A DNA stretch of 5,506 bases from Paracoccaceae bacterium (GTDB lineage: Bacteria > Pseudomonadota > Alphaproteobacteria > Rhodobacterales > Rhodobacteraceae), in contig JANSYB010000200.1 of the NCBI GenBank assembly GCA_024742655.1, positions 1-5,506 on the forward strand. Reading direction: 5' to 3'. Shown in pieces: positions 1 through 5,506 of this stretch (within the stretch, counting starts at the first letter, position 1; each line of letters opens with the position of its first letter). The notes below the pieces were generated by a model. That model worked only from the letters and a program-made list of their open reading frames with translations, did no database searches and was not told where the DNA came from. The position numbers and the translations under genes were made by a program.

Positions 1-1449
1 GCACAGCCCCCCCAGATGATCGAGCCGGTCCGCACCGCCGAGCGTCTGGTCGAGATTTTCCCCGATCTGGATCGCGACCGGCTGATCAAGGACTTCACCG
101 GCAAGCGCAAGTTCCTGTGGGTCAAGAAAAAACTCAGCCCAGAGCAAAAACAGGCCGTGCACGACATCGGTGAGCCGGGCCTGCTGTTCGGCCCGCGCGA
201 GATGCGCCTTTATCCCAACGGCAAGCTGGCCGCGCATGTGCTGGGCGGGGCCAGTTTCGGGCGCGAGGGCGTGCATGCCGCCGAGGTGATCGGCGTGGCG
301 GGGATCGAGAAGTATTTCGACGACCGGTTGCGGGATCCGGCCCACGGGCATGAGCCGCTGACCCTGTCGCTGGATCTGTCGGTTCAGGCCGCGATGGAAC
401 GCGTCCTGCAGGGCGGCATGATGCTGATGAATGCCAAGGGCGCGGCGGCGGTCCTGATGGAGGTGCAGACCGGCGAGATCCTCGCCATCGCCTCGCTGCC
501 CGATTTCGACCCCAACGACCGCCCGCGCCCCCCGACAGAGGGCAACCCCTCGGACAGCCCGCTTTTCAACCGCGCGGTGCAGGGCGTGTACGAGCTTGGC
601 TCGACCTTCAAGGTCTTCACCGTCGCGCAGGCGCTTGACCTTGGGCTGGTGAACCCCTCGACCATGATCGACACCAAGGGCCCGTTGCGGTGGGGCAAAC
701 ACAGGATCCGAGATTTCCGCAATTATGGCAACGAGTTGAGCACGACCACGGTGATCGTGAAATCCTCCAATATCGGGACCGCACGGATCGCCCAGATGAT
801 CGGCGCCGAGCGTCAGCAGGCCTTCCTCAAGGCGCTCGGTTTCTTCGATCCGACACCTGTCGAGATCGTCGAGGCGAAAGGCGGTCAGCCGCTGTTGCCG
901 CCCAAATGGTCGGAGTTGTCGACCATGACGGTGTCCTACGGGCATGGTATCTCGACCAGCCCGCTGCATCTGGCCGCCGGCTATGCCACGATCGCCAATG
1001 GCGGTCACAGGGTGACGCCGACCCTGATCCGGCAGCCGCGCAATCAGCTGGGCGAACGGGTGATGTCCGAACGCACGGCAGCACAGGTGATGTCGATGAT
1101 GCGGCAGGTTGTGACCGAGGGCACGGCCAGTTTCGGCGAGGTTCCCGGCTACGCGGTGGGCGGCAAGACCGGCACGGCCGACAAGCCCAAGGAGTGCGGC
1201 GGCGGCTATTATGAAGACAAGGTGATCGCCACCTTCGCCAGTGCGTTTCCCTCCCATGATCCGCGCTATGTGCTGGTCGTCACGCTGGATGAGCCGGTTG
1301 AGACCTCCGGCTCCGAGCCGCGCCGCACCGCCGGATGGACGGCCGTGCCGGTGGCGGCGGAAATCGTGTCGCGCGTGGCGCCCCTGCTGGGCTTGAGACC
1401 CGAGATTGAACCTGCGCAATTAACGGGTATAACGCTGACATCCAATTAA
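1..1449 (+). CDS. ftsI: Peptidoglycan D,D-transpeptidase FtsI (PBP3), 5'-truncated by the window edge
   Basis: This is the septal class B penicillin-binding protein. It cross-links stem peptides in the periplasm during division, with FtsW as glycosyltransferase partner (family knowledge). The frame is open from nt 1 (AQPPQMIEP...), so the ATG at 16 is internal and about 482 residues are visible. The family is usually near 580-600 residues, so the cytoplasmic tail, membrane anchor and start of the pedestal domain are missing. The pedestal remainder spans roughly nt 1-340. The transpeptidase domain follows, with all three active-site motifs: STFK at 601-612 (acylated serine at 601), SSN at 763-771 and KTG at 1165-1173 within KTGTA. 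The sequence GREGVHAAEVIGVAGIEKYFD (about 259-321) is the typical class B linker. There is no PASTA domain; the protein ends in TSN, TAA at 1447. Position directly before murE favours FtsI over other class B PBPs. Confidence 0.96.
   Translation, partial: AQPPQMIEPVRTAERLVEIFPDLDRDRLIKDFTGKRKFLWVKKKLSPEQKQAVHDIGEPGLLFGPREMRLYPNGKLAAHVLGGASFGREGVHAAEVIGVAGIEKYFDDRLRDPAHGHEPLTLSLDLSVQAAMERVLQGGMMLMNAKGAAAVLMEVQTGEILAIASLPDFDPNDRPRPPTEGNPSDSPLFNRAVQGVYELGSTFKVFTVAQALDLGLVNPSTMIDTKGPLRWGKHRIRDFRNYGNELSTTTVIVKSSNIGTARIAQMIGAERQQAFLKALGFFDPTPVEIVEAKGGQPLLPPKWSELSTMTVSYGHGISTSPLHLAAGYATIANGGHRVTPTLIRQPRNQLGERVMSERTAAQVMSMMRQVVTEGTASFGEVPGYAVGGKTGTADKPKECGGGYYEDKVIATFASAFPSHDPRYVLVVTLDEPVETSGSEPRRTAGWTAVPVAAEIVSRVAPLLGLRPEIEPAQLTGITLTSN
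1406..1433 (+). promoter_or_regulatory. Candidate internal sigma70-type promoter ahead of murE
   Basis: TTGAAC at 1406-1411 matches the -35 consensus at 4 of 6 positions. TATAAC at 1428-1433 matches the -10 consensus at 5 of 6, and the spacer is 16 bp. It lies in an AT-richer patch within the last codons of ftsI, which stands out in GC-rich surroundings. A transcript would begin near 1440, leaving a leader of about 24 nt before the murE ATG. This is a pattern match only. The bases also encode the FtsI C-terminus, and alphaproteobacterial promoters often fit the consensus poorly, so chance is a real alternative. Confidence 0.3.
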
Positions 1450-1450
1450 C
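1417..1450. repeat. 8-bp direct repeat CAATTAAC, two copies 26 bp apart
   Basis: CAATTAAC occurs at 1417-1424 and again at 1443-1450. The first copy lies in the spacer of the candidate promoter and the second covers the ftsI stop codon and the first base of the gap. The match is perfect over 8 bp and does not extend. Start-to-start distance is about 2.5 helical turns. It could be a paired protein site or chance in an AT-rich patch. No binding protein can be named from the sequence. Confidence 0.35.
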
Positions 1451-1452
1451 CC

Positions 1453-1461
1453 GGAAAAGGG
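1453..1461 (+). promoter_or_regulatory. Purine-rich ribosome binding site of murE
   Basis: GGAAAAGGG lies in the 14-nt gap between the ftsI stop and the murE ATG at 1464. It is the only Shine-Dalgarno-like stretch near that ATG. Its 3' end sits only 2 nt from the start, but the GGA at its 5' end is at about 8 nt, so the pairing register is uncertain. It supports the ATG at 1464 as the start. Confidence 0.55.
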
Positions 1462-1463
1462 CG

Positions 1464-2951
1464 ATGGCGGTGGGGCAGACGAAATCCTTGGCAGAGCTGG
1501 GCCTGACGGCGCAGGCGGGCCGCAAGACCGAGATCACCGGCCTTGCCGTCGACAGCCGCGATGTCAGGGAGGGCTACCTTTTCGCCGCGCTGCCCGGCAC
1601 AAGGGTGCACGGGGGCGAGTTCATCACCTATGCGCTGCGCATGGGGGCCGCCGCGATCCTCACCGATGCCGAGGGCGCGCGCATCGCCGCCACCGAGCTT
1701 TCATCCAGTGTCGCCGCGCTGATCGTGGCGCAGGACCCGCGCCAGACCCTGTCCTTTGCAGCGGCGCTGTGGTTCGGCGCGCAACCCGAAACCATGGTCG
1801 CCGTCACCGGCACCAACGGCAAGACCTCGGTGGCCAGCTTCACCCGGCAGATCTGGATGGCGCTTGGCTTTGACGCGATCAACCTCGGTACGACCGGGGT
1901 CGAGGGCGCGTGGCAGGCGCCGCTGGCCCACACCACGCCCGAACCCATCACCCTGCACCGGATCCTGGCCGAGGCCGAGGCTCAGGGCATTACCCACGCC
2001 GCGATGGAGGCCTCAAGCCATGGCCTTGCGCAGCGGCGGCTGGACGGTGTGCGCCTTGTCGCGGCGGGCTTTACCAATCTCAGTCAGGACCATCTCGATT
2101 ACCACGCCACGTTCGAAGACTATTTCGAGGCCAAGGCGGGCCTGTTTTCACGGGTTCTGCCCGAAGACGGCACGGCGGTCATCAATATCGATGATCCCAA
2201 GGGCACCGACATGGCCGGGGTGGCGCGCACACGCGGGCAACAGGTGATCAGCGTCGGTCGGATCGAAGGTGTTGACCTTCGGATTCTCAACCGGGTCTTC
2301 ACGCCGACGGGCCAGACCCTGCGCTTTGACTGGCGCGGCGCGGTGCATCAGGTCGATCTGGGCCTGATCGGCGGGTTTCAGACCGACAACGTGCTGATGG
2401 CCGCCGGGCTTGTCATTGCGGCGGGGGCCGGTCCGGACCGCGTGTTCGAAACCCTGCCGCAGATGCAGACGGTGCGCGGGCGCATGCAACTGGCCGCGAC
2501 GCGGGCCAATGGCGCGGCGGTGTTCGTGGATTACGCCCACACACCCGATGCGGTGGCCACCGCGCTATACGCGCTGCGCCCGCATGTTCTGGGCCGGTTG
2601 GTGGCGATCGTCGGCGCAGGCGGCGACCGCGATCAGGCCAAGCGCCCGCTGATGGGCAAGGCCGCGGCCGAAAACGCAGACGTGGTGATCGTGACCGATG
2701 ACAATTCGCGCTCCGAGGATCCGGCCGCAATCCGCGCGGCGGTAATGGAAGGCTGCCCGGATGCCACCGAGGTGGCCGACCGCGCCGAGGCGATCCTGCG
2801 CGGGGTCGATGCGCTTGGCCCCGGGGACGCGCTGTTGATTTGCGGCAAGGGCCATGAAACCGGGCAGATCGTCGGCGATGACGTGTTTCCCTTCGATGAC
2901 AGCGAACAGGCCAGCGTGGCGGTTTCGGCGCTGGACGGGTCGGGCGCATGA
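1464..2951 (+). CDS. murE: UDP-MurNAc-L-alanyl-D-glutamate:meso-diaminopimelate ligase MurE
   Basis: This cytoplasmic ATP-dependent Mur ligase adds the third residue to the peptidoglycan stem peptide. At 495 residues it equals the E. coli enzyme in length. Visible landmarks are DSR at residues 30-32 in the N-terminal UDP-binding domain, the P-loop GTNGKTS at 116-122, TTPE at 157-160, SSHG at 184-187, and K224 in FEAKAGLF, the lysine carbamylated in this family. DYAHTP at 356-361 opens the C-terminal domain, and GKGHE is at 461-465. The diaminopimelate-recognition motif, normally DNPR, reads DNSR at 413-416: Arg416 is kept, proline is replaced by serine. Diaminopimelate specificity is therefore likely but inferred. 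The start is set by the purine tract upstream and the full family length. The gene begins 14 nt after ftsI and its TGA overlaps murF in ATGA, suggesting coupled translation. Confidence 0.96.
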   Translation: MAVGQTKSLAELGLTAQAGRKTEITGLAVDSRDVREGYLFAALPGTRVHGGEFITYALRMGAAAILTDAEGARIAATELSSSVAALIVAQDPRQTLSFAAALWFGAQPETMVAVTGTNGKTSVASFTRQIWMALGFDAINLGTTGVEGAWQAPLAHTTPEPITLHRILAEAEAQGITHAAMEASSHGLAQRRLDGVRLVAAGFTNLSQDHLDYHATFEDYFEAKAGLFSRVLPEDGTAVINIDDPKGTDMAGVARTRGQQVISVGRIEGVDLRILNRVFTPTGQTLRFDWRGAVHQVDLGLIGGFQTDNVLMAAGLVIAAGAGPDRVFETLPQMQTVRGRMQLAATRANGAAVFVDYAHTPDAVATALYALRPHVLGRLVAIVGAGGDRDQAKRPLMGKAAAENADVVIVTDDNSRSEDPAAIRAAVMEGCPDATEVADRAEAILRGVDALGPGDALLICGKGHETGQIVGDDVFPFDDSEQASVAVSALDGSGA

Positions 2952-4390
2952 CGCTCTGGACCGCGCAGGAGGCCGCAGAGGCCACGGGCGGGCGCAGCAC
3001 CGTCGACTGGGCGGCGACGGGGGTGTCGATCGACACAAGATCGCTGATGCCCGGGGATCTGTTCGTGGCACTGACCGCAGTGCGCGACGGGCATGACTTC
3101 GTCGCACAGGCGTTGGAGCGTGGCGCGGCGGCCGCACTGGTCAGTCGCATCCCCGACGGTTTGCCCGACAATGCCCCGCTTCTGATCGTCGACGATGTAC
3201 TGTCCGCCCTTGAAAAGCTGGGGCAGGCGGGGCGCGCACGCACGCAGGCCCGGGTCGTGGCGATCACCGGCTCGGTCGGCAAGACCTCGACCAAGGAAAT
3301 GCTGCGCGATGTGCTGTGCGCACAGGGCCGCACCCATGCCGCCGAGGCCAGCTACAACAACCATTGGGGCGTGCCGTTGACGCTGGCGCGGATGCCATGC
3401 GACACCGACTATGCGGTGATCGAGATCGGCATGAACCACCCCGGAGAAATCGCCCCGCTGGCGCGCATGGCGCGCCCGCATGTGGCCGTCATCACCACAG
3501 TGGCCCCCGCCCATCTCGAAGCCTTCGAAAACATCGAGGGGATCGCGCATGAAAAGGCCTCGATTCTCGACGGGCTTGAGCCGGGCGGCACCGCCATCAT
3601 CAACGGGGACGTGGACACCGCCCCGATCCTGCGCGCCAAGGCCGAGGACACGGCAGGCAAGGTGATCCGCTTCGGCTCAGAGCCAGGCAACGATGTGCGG
3701 CTGCTGGATGTCACGCTGCACGATGCCGCGACGGTGTGCCAGGCCGAGGATGCGGCCGGGCCGTTCCTGTTCAAGATCGGCTCACCGGGGCGCCATTTCG
3801 CGCATAACGCGCTGGCCGTTCTGGCGGCCGCCTCTGAAATGGGCGCGGATCGCGACGTGGCCATGTCCGACCTGGGCCGCTGGCATCCCCCCGCCGGGCG
3901 CGGCACACGCGAGACGCTGGTGCTGGACGTGGTCGAGGATACGCTGACCATCGACGTGATCGATGACGCCTTCAACGCCAACCCCGCCTCGATGGCCGCC
4001 GCATTGGAGGTGCTGGCCGCAACGCGCCCGCGCGACGATATCGGTCGCGTGGCACAGGGGCGCCGGATCGCCATCCTCGGAGAGATGCTCGAACTGGGCG
4101 AGGACGAAGAGGCGCTGCACGCAGCACTTGCCGATCTGCCCGCGATGCAGGCGGTGCATCAGGTGCATTGTGTTGGCCCCCGGATGAAGGCGCTGCATGC
4201 CGCGTTGCCCGACGCGGTGCGCGGCCATTGCTGCGACGATGCCGATGAGCTGGCCGCGCGCGCCGCGCGTCTGGTGGATACCGGCGATGTCGTGCTGGTC
4301 AAGGGATCGAAAGGCAGCCGTGTTTCCCGCGTGGTGGATGCGCTGCGCAAGGCCGCCCGGGGTGGGCGCCGCGAAGAAGAGGACGCCTGA
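2948..4390 (+). CDS. murF: UDP-MurNAc-tripeptide:D-alanyl-D-alanine ligase MurF
   Basis: This cytoplasmic Mur ligase uses ATP to join D-Ala-D-Ala to UDP-MurNAc-tripeptide, giving the UDP-MurNAc-pentapeptide used by MraY. At 480 residues it is somewhat longer than the E. coli protein (about 452). The N-terminal substrate domain contains [17 protein letters not shown]. The central ATPase domain has the P-loop GSVGKTS at 108-114, YNNHWG at 136-141 and EIGMN at 159-163. The C-terminal domain starts near DAFNANP (340-346), the MurF form of the adenine/ribose-binding motif, followed by [16 protein letters not shown] (452-458) near the end corresponds to the family's KGSR motif. Its ATG overlaps the murE stop by 4 nt and its TGA overlaps the mraY ATG by 1 nt. 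No strong Shine-Dalgarno precedes it (only a GGACGGG-like stretch near 2933-2939), so coupling to murE probably drives initiation. Confidence 0.96.
   Translation: MTLWTAQEAAEATGGRSTVDWAATGVSIDTRSLMPGDLFVALTAVRDGHDFVAQALERGAAAALVSRIPDGLPDNAPLLIVDDVLSALEKLGQAGRARTQARVVAITGSVGKTSTKEMLRDVLCAQGRTHAAEASYNNHWGVPLTLARMPCDTDYAVIEIGMNHPGEIAPLARMARPHVAVITTVAPAHLEAFENIEGIAHEKASILDGLEPGGTAIINGDVDTAPILRAKAEDTAGKVIRFGSEPGNDVRLLDVTLHDAATVCQAEDAAGPFLFKIGSPGRHFAHNALAVLAAASEMGADRDVAMSDLGRWHPPAGRGTRETLVLDVVEDTLTIDVIDDAFNANPASMAAALEVLAATRPRDDIGRVAQGRRIAILGEMLELGEDEEALHAALADLPAMQAVHQVHCVGPRMKALHAALPDAVRGHCCDDADELAARAARLVDTGDVVLVKGSKGSRVSRVVDALRKAARGGRREEEDA
4373..4383 (+). promoter_or_regulatory. Strong ribosome binding site of mraY inside the end of murF
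   Basis: GAAGAAGAGGA lies within the last codons of murF (...EEEDA), with AGAGGA ending 6 nt before the mraY ATG at 4390. Both fit and spacing are good, which confirms this start. The purine-rich run that codes acidic residues at the MurF C-terminus serves at the same time as the mraY initiation signal. Confidence 0.7.
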
Positions 4391-5472
4391 TGCTGTATTG
4401 GTTAACCGCCTGGTCCGATGGCGGGGATTTTTTCAACCTGTTTCGTTACATCACCTTCCGCTCCGGGGGGGCGTTCCTGACGGCACTGTTCTTCGGTTTC
4501 CTGTTCGGGCCGCCGCTGATCAACGTGCTGCGGCGCACGCAGGGCAAGGGGCAACCCATTCGTGACGATGGCCCCGAGGGACATTTCATCAAGGCCGGCA
4601 CCCCCACGATGGGCGGTTTGCTGATCGTGGGCGCCCTGCTGACCTCGACCTTGCTGTGGGCACGGCTGGACAACCCGTTCGTGTGGCTGGTGTTGTTCGT
4701 GACGATGTCCTTCGGCCTGATCGGGTTCTGGGACGATTACGCCAAGGTCAGCAAGCAGAACGTCAAGGGTGCGCCGGGCAAGGTGCGGCTGGGGCTGGGC
4801 TTCGTGATTGCGGGTGTGGCGGCCTACTGGGCAACAATGGTCCACCCAGAGCCGTTGCAGTATAAACTGGCCTTGCCGGTCTTCAAGGACACGCTGATCA
4901 ACATGGGGCTGCTTTTCATCCCCTTTGCCATGTTCGTGATCGTGGGTGCAGCCAATGCGGTGAACCTGACCGACGGGCTGGACGGGCTGGCGATCATGCC
5001 GGTGATGATCGCGGCGGGTGCGCTTGGCATTATCGCCTATGCCGTGGGGCGCGTCGATTTTACCGAGTATCTTGATGTGCATTATGTGCCGGGTACCGGG
5101 GAAATCCTTGTCTTCGTCGCCGGGCTGGCGGGGGGTGGCCTCGGCTTCCTTTGGTATAACGCGCCCCCTGCGGCCGTGTTCATGGGCGACACCGGGTCGC
5201 TGGCGCTTGGCGGGGCGCTTGGCGCCATCGCGGTGGCCGCCAAGCACGAGATCGTTCTGGCGATTGTCGGTGGCCTTTTCGTGGTCGAGGCACTGAGCGT
5301 CATCATCCAGGTGCTCTACTTCAAGCGCACCGGTAAGCGGGTTTTCCTCATGGCGCCCATTCACCACCATTACGAAAAGAAGGGTTGGGCGGAGCCGCAG
5401 ATCGTGATCCGCTTCTGGATCATCGCGCTGATCCTCGCGATGATCGGCCTTGCGACGCTGAAGGTGCGGTGA
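4390..5472 (+). CDS. mraY: Phospho-N-acetylmuramoyl-pentapeptide transferase MraY
   Basis: This polytopic inner-membrane enzyme transfers phospho-MurNAc-pentapeptide from UDP to undecaprenyl phosphate, forming lipid I. It has 360 residues, the same as E. coli MraY, and is strongly hydrophobic, consistent with the family's ten membrane helices. The N-terminus (MLYWLTAW... then RYITFRSGG) is typical of MraY. Further motifs are KAGTPTMGG near residues 71-79, the aspartate pair D115-D116 in [16 protein letters not shown] (192-200), the catalytic aspartate D267 in [12 protein letters not shown], and the histidine motif [12 protein letters not shown] with H325-H327. The catalytic Mg2+-binding aspartates expected for this superfamily are all present, and the HHH motif separates it from WecA-type relatives. 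It begins within the murF stop (TGATG) behind a strong Shine-Dalgarno and ends the same way into the next gene. Confidence 0.97.
   Translation: MLYWLTAWSDGGDFFNLFRYITFRSGGAFLTALFFGFLFGPPLINVLRRTQGKGQPIRDDGPEGHFIKAGTPTMGGLLIVGALLTSTLLWARLDNPFVWLVLFVTMSFGLIGFWDDYAKVSKQNVKGAPGKVRLGLGFVIAGVAAYWATMVHPEPLQYKLALPVFKDTLINMGLLFIPFAMFVIVGAANAVNLTDGLDGLAIMPVMIAAGALGIIAYAVGRVDFTEYLDVHYVPGTGEILVFVAGLAGGGLGFLWYNAPPAAVFMGDTGSLALGGALGAIAVAAKHEIVLAIVGGLFVVEALSVIIQVLYFKRTGKRVFLMAPIHHHYEKKGWAEPQIVIRFWIIALILAMIGLATLKVR
5460..5466 (+). promoter_or_regulatory. Ribosome binding site for the gene after mraY
   Basis: GAAGGTG in the last codons of mraY sits 5 nt before an ATG at 5472 that overlaps the mraY TGA. The spacing fits initiation and is the main support for a gene starting there. 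Confidence 0.45.
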
Positions 5473-5506
5473 TGGGCCCGGTGCGCGACACCTCGGCGAT
5501 GATCGC
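5472..5506 (+). CDS. Start of a further gene after mraY, unidentified, cut off by the window edge
   Basis: An ATG at 5472 shares its A with the mraY stop (TGATG), the same arrangement as murF-mraY, and has a Shine-Dalgarno-like GAAGGTG 5 nt upstream. Eleven codons are visible, reading [11 protein letters not shown], and the frame is open to the end of the window. This is too short to identify. In the common dcw order the next gene is murD, but nothing seen here, such as the glycine-rich nucleotide-binding loop of MurD, confirms that. A small lineage-specific gene between mraY and murD is the alternative. An internal ATG at 5499 in the same frame could also be the true start. Confidence 0.45.
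   Translation, partial: MGPVRDTSAMI

Noticed and set aside
16..18. ATG at 16 as the start of ftsI
   Set aside because: The frame is open back to nt 1 and the protein from this ATG would lack the membrane anchor and the start of the pedestal domain found in all FtsI proteins. It is an internal methionine of a gene cut by the window edge.
690..1214. 174-codon plus-strand frame inside ftsI
   Set aside because: It is an out-of-frame shadow of the transpeptidase domain, with Arg/Gly/Asp-rich composition and no motif.
1450..1463. Terminator or regulatory RNA between ftsI and murE
   Set aside because: The gap is only 14 nt and contains a purine tract, with no inverted repeat or T-run.
2413..3550. 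Two overlapping minus-strand frames of about 305 codons (2413-3333 and 2633-3550) opposite the murE-murF junction
   Set aside because: They overlap each other and two confident genes on the other strand, are rich in Arg/Pro/Ala or His as expected from GC-rich shadows, and show no domain signature.
4402..5370. 322-codon open frame on the minus strand opposite mraY
   Set aside because: It lies entirely antisense to a well-supported mraY, has low-complexity His/Arg/Gln-rich composition and shows no recognisable motif. Long antisense frames are expected in GC-rich coding DNA.
1..5506. Mobile element, defence system, CRISPR array or other accessory module
   Set aside because: The whole window is filled by conserved peptidoglycan genes in canonical order with overlapping ends. 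No transposase, att-like repeat or composition shift is visible.

Overview
This window is a tightly packed segment of the dcw (division and cell wall) cluster, with all genes on the + strand. It probably comes from an alphaproteobacterium of the Rhodobacterales (Roseobacter/Rhodobacter type). That placement is an inference from the high GC content, the gene order ftsI-murE-murF-mraY, and the resemblance of the proteins, as I remember that family, to Rhodobacterales homologues. I could not run a search to confirm it.

Layout: nt 1-1449 is the 3' part of ftsI, the septal peptidoglycan transpeptidase (PBP3), with its N-terminus cut off by the window edge. After a 14-nt gap comes murE (1464-2951). 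Its stop overlaps the start of murF (2948-4390) by 4 nt. The murF stop overlaps the start of mraY (4390-5472) by 1 nt, and the mraY stop overlaps the ATG of a further gene (5472 onward) by 1 nt; only 11 codons of that gene are visible. No gap longer than 14 nt exists, and I see no RNA gene, mobile element, CRISPR array or terminator.

How the genes work together: MurE adds the third stem-peptide residue (meso-diaminopimelate expected) to UDP-MurNAc-L-Ala-D-Glu. MurF adds D-Ala-D-Ala to complete UDP-MurNAc-pentapeptide. MraY transfers phospho-MurNAc-pentapeptide to undecaprenyl phosphate at the inner membrane, making lipid I. Once lipid II has been made and flipped, FtsI cross-links the new septal peptidoglycan in the periplasm. 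The overlaps suggest translational coupling of consecutive steps.

I found no undescribed system. The points worth a second look are modest: a DNSR sequence in MurE where DNPR is the usual diaminopimelate-recognition motif; a sigma70-like promoter candidate in an AT-richer patch at the end of ftsI; an 8-bp direct repeat in that same patch; the chain of start/stop overlaps; and the unidentified gene after mraY.
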